In this document: piece by piece, positions 17,817 to 30,270 of the stretch
Numbering within the stretch: position 1 is the first letter of the stretch
Layout: each line of letters opens with the position of its first letter
NCBI RefSeq assembly: GCF_002355395.1
Contig: NZ_AP017315.1
Coordinates: 1,116,001-1,180,000, forward strand
Direction of reading: 5' to 3'
Source of the DNA: Microcella alkaliphila
GTDB lineage: Bacteria; Actinomycetota; Actinomycetes; Actinomycetales; Microbacteriaceae
DNA length: 64,000 nucleotides
Position numbers and translations under genes: made by a program
Notes under the pieces: model-generated
What the model saw: only the letters and a program-made list of their open reading frames with translations
Told to the model about the DNA's origin: nothing
Databases searched by the model: none

Positions 17817-18464
17817 ATCGACGCGGTCATCGACAACCTGCCGACGTTCCTCAGCGCGTTCGGGGGAACACTGCAGTTGCTCGCCCTCTCGGGTATCGGT
17901 GCGCTCGTTCTCGGCGTCATCATCGCCGCCATGCGCATCTCGCCGGTGGCCTCGCTGCGCGCGTTCGCGACCGTCTACACCGAAGTGTTGCGCAACACTC
18001 CGCTGACCCTCGCGCTGTTCTTCTGCGCCACGCTCTTGCCCTACCTGCAGTTCAACCCGGGGTACTTCCCGCTCGCGGTGATCGGTCTGACCGCGTACAC
18101 CTCGCCGTTCGTCGCTGAAGCCGTGCGATCCGGAATCAACGGGGTGCCCATCGGCCAAGCGGAGGCGGCGCGCAGCATCGGCCTGCCGTTCGGGCAGGTG
18201 CTGCTTGTGATCGTGCTTCCGCAGGCAGTCCGCATGGTGATCCCGCCGCTCATCAACGTCTTGATCGCGCTGACGAAAAACACGTCGGTTGCCGGCGCCT
18301 TCTTCGTCTTCGAACTCTTCGCCGCCGGCCGCACCCTCGCAAACGCTCGGGGGGACGCGGTCATCCCGATCCTCCTGGGCGTCGCCTTCTTCTACCTGCT
18401 GGTCACCGTCCCGCTCGGCCTGATCGCCGGGCGCATCGAGAAGAAGGTGGCGGTGCTGCGATGA
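17817..18464 (+). CDS. gluC: glutamate ABC transporter permease, apparent ATC start
   Basis: This His/Glu/Gln/Arg/opine-type permease has five membrane segments and the EAA loop (G-Q-A-E-A-A-R-S-I-G-L at about 100-130). The frame closes upstream at TGA (17787-17789), and no ATG, GTG or TTG lies between that stop and the first membrane helix. The expected N-terminus (I-D-A-V-I-D-N-L-P-T-F-L-S-A-F-G-G-T-L) begins at ATC 17817, with GGAAGGA eight bases upstream. I therefore call an ATC start, giving 215 residues. A TTG at 17877 is the first conventional start but would remove the first 20 conserved residues. Confidence 0.8.
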   Translation: MDAVIDNLPTFLSAFGGTLQLLALSGIGALVLGVIIAAMRISPVASLRAFATVYTEVLRNTPLTLALFFCATLLPYLQFNPGYFPLAVIGLTAYTSPFVAEAVRSGINGVPIGQAEAARSIGLPFGQVLLVIVLPQAVRMVIPPLINVLIALTKNTSVAGAFFVFELFAAGRTLANARGDAVIPILLGVAFFYLLVTVPLGLIAGRIEKKVAVLR

Positions 18465-19363
18465 CGATCTCCGTGCTCTACGACGCGCCCGGCCCCGTCG
18501 CACGCCGACGAAGCGCCATGACCTCGGTCGTCGGTGCCGTCATCCTCATCGCCCTCACGGCCTGGCTGATCTCGACCCTTGCCGCCGAGCGCACGACCGC
18601 GGCGGGCGCCGTCTTGCCTGGTCTGTTCGATTCCAGCCGGTGGGACATCTTCGCCGACCCAGTCGTCTGGCAGAGTCTCGGCCGCGGCGCCCTCAACACC
18701 CTCGCGATGGCTGCCGTCGCCGCGGTCTTGGCGCTCGCCATCGGCGTCCTGTTCAGCTTTGGGCGCACCGCGCGCAGCCGCTGGATTCGGTTCCCCGTCG
18801 CCGTGCTGCTGGAGTTCTTCCGAGGCATGCCCGTGCTGCTCATGATGTTGTTCGTGCTGCTCGTCTTCTCGACCGGCACGTACTGGGCTGGCGTGACGGC
18901 ACTCGCCGTGTACAACGGAGCGATCATCGGCGAGGCGTTGCGCGCGGGCATCCGATCCCTCCCCGCCGGTCAGCGGGAGGCGGGCCTCGCCATCGGGCTG
19001 CACCCGATTCGCACGCGCCTCATCATCGAATTCCCGCAGGCGTTCCGGCAGATGCTGCCGATCATCATCGCGCAGCTGGTCGTGCTGCTGAAGGACACCT
19101 CACTCGCCTACATCGTGGGCTACAGCGAGCTCTTGCGCACGGGCCAGAACCTCACGAACTTCTTCGGCAACCGCTACAACTTCTCGTTCTTCTTCATCGT
19201 GCTCGCGATGTACCTGGTGATGAACCTGATCCTGTCGTGGGTGGCCCGAATCGTCTCCCGTCGAACGGCGTCACGCACGCGGCCGGCGGTCGTCGACGCC
19301 ACGGTGACCGGGCCGACGGGCGGTCGCGCCACGGCGGGCAAGGGGTCGGCGACGCCCGACTAG
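18461..19363 (+). CDS. gluD: glutamate ABC transporter permease
   Basis: The 300-residue permease has about five or six membrane segments. The EAA motif with G-Q-R-E-A-G-L-A-I-G-L faces the ATPase. Both termini are cytoplasmic and the C-terminal 35 residues are basic and low in complexity. The ATG overlaps the gluC stop by four bases, so GluC and GluD are made together as the two halves of the channel. It ends just before the pheS promoter. Confidence 0.9.
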   Translation: MTISVLYDAPGPVARRRSAMTSVVGAVILIALTAWLISTLAAERTTAAGAVLPGLFDSSRWDIFADPVVWQSLGRGALNTLAMAAVAAVLALAIGVLFSFGRTARSRWIRFPVAVLLEFFRGMPVLLMMLFVLLVFSTGTYWAGVTALAVYNGAIIGEALRAGIRSLPAGQREAGLAIGLHPIRTRLIIEFPQAFRQMLPIIIAQLVVLLKDTSLAYIVGYSELLRTGQNLTNFFGNRYNFSFFFIVLAMYLVMNLILSWVARIVSRRTASRTRPAVVDATVTGPTGGRATAGKGSATPD

Positions 19364-19366
19364 ACT
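19361..19366 (+). promoter_or_regulatory. -10 box (TAGACT) of pheS
   Basis: TAGACT overlaps the gluD stop codon and ends eight bases before the GTG at 19375. Confidence 0.45.
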
Positions 19367-19374
19367 CGGTGCTC

Positions 19375-20415
19375 GTGCCCGACAGCCTCCCCATCACCGA
19401 ATCCGCCGTCGCCGACGCGGTCGACCAGGCGCTCGCCGCCATCGATTCCGCCTCCGACACGGCCGCGCTGAAGGCCGCTCGCACCCAGCACGCGGGCGAG
19501 CAGTCGACGCTCGCCCGGCTGAACGCAAGCCTGCGCGATGTGCCCGCCGACCAGAAGGCCGCCCTCGGCAAGCTCGTGGGCCAGGCCCGCGGCCGTGTCC
19601 AGCAGGCGTTCGCCGCCCGGGAGGCCGACCTTGCCGCGGAAGAAGAGGCACGGGCGCTCGCCGCGGAAGCGATCGACGTGACGGCCATCCCTCCGCTGGG
19701 GCTTTCGGGTGGACGCCATCCGCTGACGACGCTCATGGAGCAGATGAGCGACATCTTCGTCGCCATGGGGTGGGAGGTCGCCGAAGGCCCCGAACTCGAA
19801 AACGAGTGGTACAACTTCGACGCCCTGAACTTCGACCCCGACCACCCGGCGCGCGCGATGCAGGACACCTTCTTCGTCGAGCCCGAGGATGCGCACCTGC
19901 TGATGCGCACGCACACGAGCCCCGTGCAGGTGCGTGCCCTGCTCGAGCGCGGCCTGCCGCTCTACGTCGTCGCCCCGGGCCGCGTCTTCCGCACCGACGA
20001 GCTCGACGCCACCCACACGCCCGTCTTCCACCAGATGGAGGGCATCGCGATCGACAAGGGCCTCACGATGGCGCACCTGCGCGGCACGCTCGAGCACATG
20101 GCCCGCACGATGTTCGGCGAGGGTGCCCGCATCCGTCTGCGCCCCAGCTACTTCCCCTTCACCGAGCCGAGCGCCGAGCTGGACGTGTGGCACCCCACCT
20201 TCCGCGGCGGTGCCCGCTGGATCGAGTGGGGCGGCTGCGGCATGGTGAACCCGAACGTGCTGCGCGCTGCCGGAGTCGACCCCGATGTCTACCAGGGCTT
20301 CGCGTTCGGCATGGGGATCGAGCGCACCCTGATGTTCCGCAATGAGGTGCATGACATGCGCGACATGGTCGAGGGCGATGTGCGCTTCACCCAGCAGTTC
20401 GGAGTGAGTGTCTGA
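19375..20415 (+). CDS. pheS: phenylalanine--tRNA ligase alpha subunit
   Basis: PheS carries the class II active site of the (alpha-beta)2 enzyme. In 346 residues one sees an N-terminal coiled coil (1-95), L-M-R-T-H-T-S-P-V-Q, motif 2 with P-G-R-V-F-R-T-D-E-L-D-A-T-H, F-T-E-P-S-A-E-L-D-V-W in the phenylalanine pocket, and motif 3 F-G-M-G-I-E-R. The GTG at 19375 is chosen because it lies eight bases after a -10 box; a GTG at 19369 is also in frame. The stop is followed directly by pheT. Confidence 0.95.
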   Translation: MPDSLPITESAVADAVDQALAAIDSASDTAALKAARTQHAGEQSTLARLNASLRDVPADQKAALGKLVGQARGRVQQAFAAREADLAAEEEARALAAEAIDVTAIPPLGLSGGRHPLTTLMEQMSDIFVAMGWEVAEGPELENEWYNFDALNFDPDHPARAMQDTFFVEPEDAHLLMRTHTSPVQVRALLERGLPLYVVAPGRVFRTDELDATHTPVFHQMEGIAIDKGLTMAHLRGTLEHMARTMFGEGARIRLRPSYFPFTEPSAELDVWHPTFRGGARWIEWGGCGMVNPNVLRAAGVDPDVYQGFAFGMGIERTLMFRNEVHDMRDMVEGDVRFTQQFGVSV

Positions 20416-22913
20416 TGCGCATCCCCCTGTCATGGCTCCGCGAGTGGGCTGACCTCCCCGAGGGAGCTGACGCCGATTACGTGCACGCCGCGCTCGTCAA
20501 GGTCGGCCTGGAGGAGGAGGCGGTGCACGGCACCGCGATCTCCGGCCCGGTCGTCGTCGGCGAGGTGCTCGAGTACGTCGACGAGCCGCAGAAGAACGGC
20601 AAGACGATCCGCTGGTGCCAGGTGCGCACCGGCACGACCGAGTCGGGCGAGCCCGAGGTGCGCGGCATCGTCTGCGGCGCACACAACTTCCACGTCGGCG
20701 ACAAGGTCGTCGTGGCGCTTCCCGGCGCCGAGCTGCCCGGTCCGTTCCCGATCAGTGCGCGGAAGACCTACGGTCATGTCTCGGACGGCATGATCGCGAG
20801 CGCTCGCGAGCTGGGCCTCGGCGACGAGCACGACGGAATCTTGCGCCTCGTCACCCTCGGTCTCGACCCTGAACCGGGCACTGACGCGATCGCGTTGCTC
20901 GGTCTCGACGACGTGGCCGTCGAGGTCAACGTCACTCCTGACCGCGGTTACACGCTCTCGATTCGCGGTATCGCCCGCGAGTATTCGCACGCGACGGGGG
21001 CGGTGTTCCGCGACCCGGCGAAGGCGTTCGAGGTGGGGGAGGCCGACGGCTTCAGCGTCGAGGTGAAGGACCACTCGCCGATTCGCGGGCGCCGCGGCTG
21101 CGATGTTTTCGTCACGCGCGTCGTGCGCGACATCGACCCGACCCGGCCCACTCCGGGGTGGATGGTCGCCCGCCTCGCACTCGCGGGCATCCGCTCGATC
21201 TCTCTGCCCGTCGACATCACCAACTACGTGATGCTCGAACTCGGTCAGCCGATCCACGCCTACGACCTCGAGAAGGTCGCGGGCGGCATCACGGTACGTC
21301 GTGCCGTCGTGGGCGAGACCCTGGTGACGCTCGATGATCAGACCCGCACGCTCGACACGGAAGACCTGCTGATCACCGATGCATCGGGCCCGATCGGCCT
21401 CGCCGGCGTCATGGGCGGCGCGTCGACCGAGGTCAGCGACTCCACCACCGATGTGCTGATCGAGGCGGCGAACTTCGATCCCGTCTCGATCAGCCGCACC
21501 GCACGTCGACACAAGCTGCCGAGTGAGGCGTCGAAGCGGTTCGCCCGCGGCGTCGACCCGCTTGTCGCGGCGCCAGCCGCGCAGCGCGTTGCCGACCTGC
21601 TCGTCGAGCACGCCGGCGGCACGATCGACTCACTCGGGTCCGAGTGGATCGAGGCCAAGCGTCCCGCCGAGATCGCCCTCCCCGAGGGGTACGTCGACAG
21701 CCTGATCGGCGTGGACTACTCCCTCGACGAGGTCACCGACTCGCTCAACGCCATCGGCTGCCAGATTCGTCTCGAGGGCGACGGCTGGATGGTCGAGCCG
21801 CCGAGCTGGCGCCCCGACCTCGTTGACGCCCCCTCGCTCGCCGAGGAGGTGGCGCGCATCGTTGGGTACGACCGCATCCCCGCCGCGCTTCCCGTCGCCC
21901 CGCCGGGCCGTGGCCTCACCCGCTCGCAGCGCGTGCGCCGCGCGATCGGCGCGTCGCTCGCCGCGGCGGGCCTCAGCGAGGTGCTGAACTACCCCTTCTC
22001 GACGGCCGAGCAGATTGCCATGATCGATGGCGAGGATGCGGCCACGATGCGGCTCGCGAACGCCCTCGACGCCGAGGCGGCTCATTTGCGCCGCAGCCTC
22101 ATCCCCGCGCTCGTCGCGACCGCGCATCGCAACCGCTCCCGCGGTCTGAGCGACCTGGCGATCTTCGAAATCGGTCGCGTGTTCCGCCCGGAGGCCGGAG
22201 CCTCCTACGGAGTCGACGCCGTGCCCTTCGGGTCGGCGCGCCCGAGCGATGACGTCCTCGCCGACCTGGACGCGAGCATCCCGCCGCAGCCGTGGCGCGT
22301 TGCCGCGCTCGTCGTGGGCGACCGACGCCCGCGCGGAATCGGGCAGCCCGCTGAACCGGCCGGCATCGCCGACGTGATCGCGGCCGCCCGCCTCGTGGCG
22401 AACGCCGCGGGAGTCGCGCTCGACGTGCGCCAGGGCAACCACGATGCGCTGCACCCCGGCCGGACCGCCGAACTGCTCGTCGGTGACCGCGTTGTGGGCC
22501 TCGCGGGTGAGTTGCTGCCGCGCCTCGCGCTCGAGAACGACCTGCCCCGCCGCGTCGGCGTGCTCGAACTCGATCTCGACGCCCTCATCGAGCTGGGAGA
22601 GGGCGATCTGGTCGCCGAGAGCCTCTCGGCGTATCCGGCGGCGACGCAAGATCTGTCGCTCGTCGTCCCCGTCGACGTGCCCGCCGGAGACGTGCGTGCA
22701 GCAGTCATCGAGGGAGCGGGAGAGTTGCTCGAGGCGGCGACGCTCATCGACGACTACCGCGGAGACGGGCTCGAGGTCGGCACGAAGTCGATCACCCTCG
22801 CACTGCGCTTCCGGGCTGCCGACCGCACGCTGACCCAGGCCGAGGCGACCGAGGCGAAAATGGCGGGCCTCGCGGTCGCCGCCGAGCGATTCGGGGCGAG
22901 TCTGCGGGCCTAA
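20415..22913 (+). CDS. pheT: phenylalanine--tRNA ligase beta subunit
   Basis: The 832-residue beta subunit has the usual order: N-terminal EMAP-like tRNA-binding domain (about 40-150, including G-I-V-C-G-A-H-N), B3/B4 editing domain (about 205-370), B5 domains (around 400-480), a catalytic-like domain (R-S-L-I-P-A-L-V-A-T) and a C-terminal ferredoxin-fold anticodon-binding domain (about 740-832, Y-P-A-A-T-Q-D-L-S-L-V-V-P). It overlaps the pheS stop by one base. Nothing unusual is seen. Confidence 0.96.
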   Translation: MRIPLSWLREWADLPEGADADYVHAALVKVGLEEEAVHGTAISGPVVVGEVLEYVDEPQKNGKTIRWCQVRTGTTESGEPEVRGIVCGAHNFHVGDKVVVALPGAELPGPFPISARKTYGHVSDGMIASARELGLGDEHDGILRLVTLGLDPEPGTDAIALLGLDDVAVEVNVTPDRGYTLSIRGIAREYSHATGAVFRDPAKAFEVGEADGFSVEVKDHSPIRGRRGCDVFVTRVVRDIDPTRPTPGWMVARLALAGIRSISLPVDITNYVMLELGQPIHAYDLEKVAGGITVRRAVVGETLVTLDDQTRTLDTEDLLITDASGPIGLAGVMGGASTEVSDSTTDVLIEAANFDPVSISRTARRHKLPSEASKRFARGVDPLVAAPAAQRVADLLVEHAGGTIDSLGSEWIEAKRPAEIALPEGYVDSLIGVDYSLDEVTDSLNAIGCQIRLEGDGWMVEPPSWRPDLVDAPSLAEEVARIVGYDRIPAALPVAPPGRGLTRSQRVRRAIGASLAAAGLSEVLNYPFSTAEQIAMIDGEDAATMRLANALDAEAAHLRRSLIPALVATAHRNRSRGLSDLAIFEIGRVFRPEAGASYGVDAVPFGSARPSDDVLADLDASIPPQPWRVAALVVGDRRPRGIGQPAEPAGIADVIAAARLVANAAGVALDVRQGNHDALHPGRTAELLVGDRVVGLAGELLPRLALENDLPRRVGVLELDLDALIELGEGDLVAESLSAYPAATQDLSLVVPVDVPAGDVRAAVIEGAGELLEAATLIDDYRGDGLEVGTKSITLALRFRAADRTLTQAEATEAKMAGLAVAAERFGASLRA

Positions 22914-22916
22914 GCT
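22911..22916 (+). promoter_or_regulatory. -10 box (TAAGCT) of argC
   Basis: TAAGCT overlaps the pheT stop and ends six bases before the argC ATG, giving a leaderless arginine-operon transcript. Confidence 0.55.
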
Positions 22917-22922
22917 AGAGCA

Positions 22923-23969
22923 ATGCCGTATTCCGTCGCGATCGCCGGTGCGAGCGGCTACGCCGGCGGTGAGGTGTTGCGCCTCATGGCGCGCCACCCC
23001 GAGCTGGAGGTGCGCACCGTCACCGCGCACTCCAACGCCGGGGCCGCACTCATCGACGTGCACCCGCACCTGCGCTCGCTCGCTCATCTCACATTCGTCG
23101 AAACGACGGCCGAGAACCTGCGCGGCCACGACATCGTCGTGCTGGCGCTGCCGCACGGCGCCTCCGGCGCCATCGCCGCTGAGCTCGAGACGGACGTGCT
23201 CGTTCTCGACTGCGGCGCCGACCACCGCTTGACGAGCGCCGACGACTGGGCACGCTTCTACGGCGGCGAGTATCACGGCTCGTGGGCGTACGGCCTCCCC
23301 GAGTTGCCGCACGCCGACGGCTCGCGGCACGGTGACGCCCTCGCGGGCGCGCGGCGTATCGCGGTGCCGGGGTGCAACGTGACGGCCGTGTCGCTGGGAC
23401 TGGCCCCGGGCATCCATGCAAGCCTGCTCGACGAGGTCGATCTGACGGCCGCCCTCGCGGTGGGGCCGTCGGGCGCCGGTCGCGCGCTGAAGACGAACCT
23501 GCTCGCCAGCGAGCTGCTCGGCTCGGCCCAGCCGTACGCGGTCGGGGGAGTGCACCGTCACATTCCCGAGATTCTGCAGAATTTGCGGCTCGCGGGCGCG
23601 ACCGCGCCGACGCTGTCGTTCACGCCCGTGCTCGTGCCGATGGCGCGCGGCATTCTCGCGACCATCACGGCGCGCGTCGCCGACGGTGTCACGGCCGAGC
23701 AGCTGCACGAGGCGTACACCGCCCACTACGCGGACGAGCCGTTCGTACACGTGCTGCCCGCGGGACGCTACCCGTCGACAGCGGAGACGGTCGGCGCCAA
23801 CACCGCGCTCGTCGGGGTGGGTCGTGACGCCGACGCCGGCCGCGCCGTGATCATCGTCGCCCTCGACAATCTCGTGAAGGGCACTGCCGGAGCTGCCGTG
23901 CAGTCGCTCAATCTCGCCCTGGGCCTCGAGGAAACGACGGGGCTTCCTATCGACGGAGTGGCCCCGTGA
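22923..23969 (+). CDS. argC: N-acetyl-gamma-glutamyl-phosphate reductase
   Basis: ArgC reduces N-acetylglutamyl phosphate with NADPH. The 348-residue protein shows the NADP fold ([12 protein letters not shown]), the catalytic Cys151 in V-P-G-C-N-V-T and H-R-H-I-P-E-I later. It opens the arg operon and has a leaderless-type promoter. The stop overlaps argJ by four bases. Confidence 0.96.
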   Translation: MPYSVAIAGASGYAGGEVLRLMARHPELEVRTVTAHSNAGAALIDVHPHLRSLAHLTFVETTAENLRGHDIVVLALPHGASGAIAAELETDVLVLDCGADHRLTSADDWARFYGGEYHGSWAYGLPELPHADGSRHGDALAGARRIAVPGCNVTAVSLGLAPGIHASLLDEVDLTAALAVGPSGAGRALKTNLLASELLGSAQPYAVGGVHRHIPEILQNLRLAGATAPTLSFTPVLVPMARGILATITARVADGVTAEQLHEAYTAHYADEPFVHVLPAGRYPSTAETVGANTALVGVGRDADAGRAVIIVALDNLVKGTAGAAVQSLNLALGLEETTGLPIDGVAP

Positions 23970-25120
23970 CCGTCACCACGCCGGCCGGGTTCACCGCCGC
24001 CGGGGTTGCCTGCGGGCTCAAGAGTTCTGGCGCGCTCGACCTCGCCCTCGTCGTCAACACCGGCCCGCGCGATGCCGCCGCGGCCGTTTTCACCTCCAAC
24101 CGTGCACAGGCGAACCCGATCATCTGGTCGCGTCAGGCGATCGGGGATGGCCGGGCCCGCGCGATCGTGCTGAACTCCGGGGGCGCGAACTGTTTCACGG
24201 GCCACCAGGGCTTCCAGACGACCCACGCGACGGCCGAGGCGGTCGCCGAGCACCTGCAGCTGGGCGCGGGGGAGGTGCTCGTCTGCTCGACGGGCCTCAT
24301 CGGCGAGCAGCTTGATCGCGACCGCCTCCTCACGGGAGTCGCGGCCGCCGTGGACACGCTCGCCCCCGACGGCGGTCAGGATGCTGCGCGCGCCATCATG
24401 ACGACCGACTCGGTTCCGAAGACGGCCGAGTACCGCGACGCGGCCGGGTGGGCGATCGGCGGCATCGCGAAGGGCGCGGGCATGCTCGCTCCGGGGCTCG
24501 CGACCATGCTCGTCGTGATCACGACCGACGCAGACCTCGATTCGGCCTCGCTCGACCGCAGCCTGCGCGCTGCCACACGGGTGACCTTCGACCGACTCGA
24601 CTCCGACGGCTGCATGTCGACGAACGACCAGGTCACGCTCATGGCGAGCGGAGCGTCCGGTGTTGCCCCCGACGAGCAGGACTTCACGGCGGCGCTCACC
24701 GAGGTGTGCCTGCGGCTCGCGCTGCAGTTGCAGTCGGACGCCGAGGGCGCAAGCCACGACATCCACATTCGGGTGACCGGCGCGGCCAGCGACGACGACG
24801 CGGTCGAGGTCGGCCGCTCCGTGGCCCGCAACAACCTGTTCAAGGCGGCCGTGTTCGGCAACGACCCCAACTGGGGGCGTGTTCTCGCCGCGATCGGCAC
24901 GACGAGCGCCGAGTTCGACCCGTACGACGTCGACGTGACGATGAACGGCGTGCGGGTGTGCACGGCGGGGGGCCCCGACCGGCCGCGCGATGAGGTCGAC
25001 CTGACCCCGCGCATCCTGCACCTCGACATCGATTTGAAGGTCGGCGCACACGAGGCGCTGATCCTCACCAACGACCTGACCCACGGCTACGTCCACGAGA
25101 ACAGCGCGTACTCCAGCTGA
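23966..25120 (+). CDS. argJ: glutamate N-acetyltransferase / amino-acid acetyltransferase
   Basis: ArgJ recycles the acetyl group from N-acetylornithine to glutamate. The 384-residue precursor self-cleaves before Thr180 in A-P-G-L-A-T-M-L; the K-G-A-G-M context is conserved, although the usual A-P-N-M is A-P-G-L here. N-G-G-A-N and D-P-N-W-G-R-V are other family motifs. GTG start, overlapping argC, with the stop sharing one base with the argB start. Confidence 0.95.
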   Translation: MTVTTPAGFTAAGVACGLKSSGALDLALVVNTGPRDAAAAVFTSNRAQANPIIWSRQAIGDGRARAIVLNSGGANCFTGHQGFQTTHATAEAVAEHLQLGAGEVLVCSTGLIGEQLDRDRLLTGVAAAVDTLAPDGGQDAARAIMTTDSVPKTAEYRDAAGWAIGGIAKGAGMLAPGLATMLVVITTDADLDSASLDRSLRAATRVTFDRLDSDGCMSTNDQVTLMASGASGVAPDEQDFTAALTEVCLRLALQLQSDAEGASHDIHIRVTGAASDDDAVEVGRSVARNNLFKAAVFGNDPNWGRVLAAIGTTSAEFDPYDVDVTMNGVRVCTAGGPDRPRDEVDLTPRILHLDIDLKVGAHEALILTNDLTHGYVHENSAYSS

Positions 25121-26025
25121 TGTCGACCCTCCACGAATCCTCCGACTTCGCCCTCGCCAGTGAGAAGGCCGAGACCCTCATCGAGTCTCTGCCGTGGCTC
25201 AGGCGCTTCCGCGACCGCATCATCGTCGTGAAGTTCGGCGGTAACGCCATGGTCAGCCCCGAGCTGCAGGCCGCGTTCGCCGCCGACATGGTGTACCTGC
25301 GCACGGTTGGCCTGAAGCCCGTCGTCGTGCACGGCGGCGGCCCGCAGATCTCGGCCATGCTCACCAAGTTCGGCATCGAGAGCGAGTTCCGCGGCGGCTA
25401 CCGTGTGACGAACACCGAGGCGATCGACGTCGTGCGCATGGTGCTCGCCGGTCAGATCAGCCGCGAACTGGTCGGGCTCATCAACCAGAGCGGCGCCGGT
25501 CTCGCAGCAGCCGTCAGCGGCGAAGACGCGGGACTGTTTCAGGGCCGTCGCCGCGGGGTCGTCGTCGACGGCGAGGAGGTCGACCTCGGTCACGTCGGCG
25601 ACATCGTGCACGTTGACCCGTCGGTCGTGTTCGCCCACCTCGACGCCGGGCGCATCCCGGTCGTCTCGTCGCTCGCCCCCGACATGGACCACCCCGGCCA
25701 CAGCCTCAACGTGAACGCCGACGCGGCCGCCGCCGCCCTCGCGGTTGCCCTGCAGGCGGAAAAGCTCGTCGTCCTGACCGATGTGCCGGGCCTCTACAGC
25801 GATTGGCCGAACCGCGATTCGCTCGTCTCGAGCATCTCGGCGACAGAGTTGCGCGAGCTGCTGCCGAAGCTCGAGTCCGGCATGATCCCGAAGATGACCG
25901 CCTGCCTCGACGCCGTCGACGGGGGAGTCAGCCGAGCCGCGATCATCGACGGCCGCCAGCCGCACTCGATCCTGCTCGAAATCTTCACCACGCACGGCAT
26001 CGGAACCGAGGTGGTGCCCGCGTGA
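25120..26025 (+). CDS. argB: acetylglutamate kinase
   Basis: The 301-residue amino-acid kinase phosphorylates N-acetylglutamate. K-F-G-G-N-A-M (near residue 38), H-G-G-G-P-Q-I and the C-terminal G-M-I-P-K-M motifs are visible. The N-terminal extension before the kinase fold is the helix found in arginine-inhibited hexameric enzymes, so feedback inhibition is likely. The stop overlaps argD by four bases. Confidence 0.96.
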   Translation: MSTLHESSDFALASEKAETLIESLPWLRRFRDRIIVVKFGGNAMVSPELQAAFAADMVYLRTVGLKPVVVHGGGPQISAMLTKFGIESEFRGGYRVTNTEAIDVVRMVLAGQISRELVGLINQSGAGLAAAVSGEDAGLFQGRRRGVVVDGEEVDLGHVGDIVHVDPSVVFAHLDAGRIPVVSSLAPDMDHPGHSLNVNADAAAAALAVALQAEKLVVLTDVPGLYSDWPNRDSLVSSISATELRELLPKLESGMIPKMTACLDAVDGGVSRAAIIDGRQPHSILLEIFTTHGIGTEVVPA

Positions 26026-27220
26026 GCCCGCTCCTTCCCGACACCACCCCCGAATCGGATGCTCTCCGCGAGCGATTCGCGCGCGTTGCGATGCGCTCGG
26101 CGCCCACCCCGCAGGCCGTGTTTGCTCGCGGCGAGGGGGCGTACGTCTGGGACGTCGACGGGCGGCGCTTTCTCGACTTCCTCGCCGGGATCGCGGTCAA
26201 CGCGCTCGGCCACGCGCATCCCGCCCTCGTGGCGGCGGTCGCTGATCAGGCGGCGCGCCTCATTCACGTGTCGAACTATGTGACGACGCCGCAGGGGGTC
26301 GACTTCGCCGAGCGCGTCGTGCGCCTGACGGGTGCTGGGCCGACCGGCCGCGTGTACCCGGCCAACTCGGGGGCCGAGGCGATCGAGGCCGCCGTGAAGC
26401 TGGCGCGCCGCACGGGCCGCCCGCGCATCTTGGCGTTCGAGAACGGCTTCCACGGCCGCACGATGGGCGCCCTCGCGGTGACGGGGAAGCCCGCCCTGCG
26501 CGAGCCGTTCGAGCCGATGCTGCCGGGCGTCGACCACCTGCCGACCGACCGTGCGGCCCTCGAGGAGGCGATGGGCGACGACGTGGCCGCCGTGCTGCTC
26601 GAGCCGATCAAGGGTGAGGCGGGCGTCGTTCCGCTGCCCGAGGGGTTCCTGACCGCCGCGCGAGAGCTCACCCGACAGCACGGGGCGCTGCTCATCGTCG
26701 ACGAGATTCAGACCGGCGCGGGACGCACCGGCGACTGGTTCGCCGTACAGCACGAGGGTGTCACGCCCGACGCGTGGGTGCTCGCGAAGGGCATCGGCGG
26801 GGGAGTGCCCGTCGGCGCCCTCGTCACGACCGGTGCCGCGAGCGACCTGTTCACGCTGGGTCAGCACGGCTCCACGTTCGGGGGCAACCCGCTCGCCACC
26901 GGCGCCGCCTCCGCGGTCTTGGCCGAGATCGAGCGCGCTGATCTGGTGGGCAACGCCCGCCGACGCGGCGCCGAACTGCGCGAGGCGATCCTCGGCCTCG
27001 ACGCGCCGCTCGTCACGGAGGTGCGTGGCCGCGGCCTGCTGCTCGGCGTGGGGCTTGCCGCCGAGGTGGCGCCGCGCGTCGTCGACGAGGCGATGCGTCG
27101 CGGCCTCATCGTGAACGCACCGAATGCCACGACCATCCGCCTCGCCCCGCCGCTCATTATCGGCGACGCCGAGATCGCAGAATTCATCACCCTGTTCGCC
27201 GACTCCCTGAAGGCCGCCGC

Positions 27221-27224
<4 letters not shown>
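26022..27224 (+). CDS. argD: acetylornithine aminotransferase
   Basis: This class III PLP aminotransferase of 400 residues shows the [10 protein letters not shown] phosphate-binding segment, [18 protein letters not shown] and the PLP lysine in [10 protein letters not shown]. The GTG at 26022 overlaps the argB stop; the frame is open further upstream to 25803, but that part is a shadow of argB. Confidence 0.95.
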
Positions 27225-29595
<2,371 letters not shown>

Positions 29596-29604
29596 GCGCT
29601 CGCG

Positions 29605-30270
29605 GTGACCCCGTCCGGCGTGTCGCGCGGTGCGTCACCGGCCGCCGCGATGCTGGCCGGTGACGCCGTCTCGGTCGCCCCGCTCCTGCTGGGGGCCGTG
29701 CTGCACGGTCGGGGAGTGAGCGTCCGCCTGACCGAGGTCGAGGCCTATCTCGGCGTCGGTGAGGATCCCGGCTCGCACGCGTTCCGCGGCCAGACGCCCC
29801 GCACGGCACCCATGTTTGCCGCCCCCGGCACGCTGTACGTCTACCTCAGCTACGGCATGCACCGGTGCCTGAACCTCGTGTCGGGCGAGGCGGGCAGCGC
29901 CTCGGCCGTTTTGGTTCGAGCGGGCGAGGTCGTTGCCGGCATCGACGAGGCGCGCGCCCGCGCCCTGGCCGGCCGCCGCCCGGGCACCGACGGTGCGCAG
30001 CCGCGGGTGGCCGACCGCGATCTGGCGCGCGGTCCGGCACGTCTGGCGCGCGCCCTCGGCGTCGCCCTCGACGACGACGGGCGGATGCTCGGTGACGGCG
30101 CCGTCGATCTCGCCCCGTCTTCGGGCCCCGCCTCTGCGATCGCGACGGGCCCGCGCGTCGGCGTCGCGCATCCCGGGGGAGGGGACGCGTACCCGTGGCG
30201 CTTCTGGATTCCCGGCGACCCGACGGTGTCGGCCTATAGGCCGGGGCGCGGGGTTACGCGAGCGCGATGA
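29605..30270 (+). CDS. alkyladenine (3-methyladenine) DNA glycosylase, AAG/MPG family
   Basis: The 221-residue protein matches the AAG family, which excises alkylated purines: E-V-E-A-Y-L-G (catalytic glutamate and metal-like loop), D-P-G-S-H-A-F-R-G-Q-T-P-R-T, Y-L-S-Y-G-M-H-x-C-L-N-L-V-S, and W-R-F-W-I-P-G near the C-terminus. GTG start nine bases after argH, so it is likely cotranscribed. Its end overlaps a convergent gene by 17 bases. Confidence 0.88.
   Translation: MTPSGVSRGASPAAAMLAGDAVSVAPLLLGAVLHGRGVSVRLTEVEAYLGVGEDPGSHAFRGQTPRTAPMFAAPGTLYVYLSYGMHRCLNLVSGEAGSASAVLVRAGEVVAGIDEARARALAGRRPGTDGAQPRVADRDLARGPARLARALGVALDDDGRMLGDGAVDLAPSSGPASAIATGPRVGVAHPGGGDAYPWRFWIPGDPTVSAYRPGRGVTRAR

Noticed and set aside
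18640..19374. N-terminal extension of pheS of 245 codons
   Set aside because: It is gluD in another frame; the PheS N-terminal coiled coil begins at the GTG near 19375.
19361..19375. T-box or attenuator in front of pheST
   Set aside because: The gap between gluD and pheS is about ten bases, too short for any leader RNA.
21630..23750. 706-codon open frame on the minus strand
   Set aside because: Antisense to pheT and argC; arginine/glycine-rich low-complexity product with no motif.
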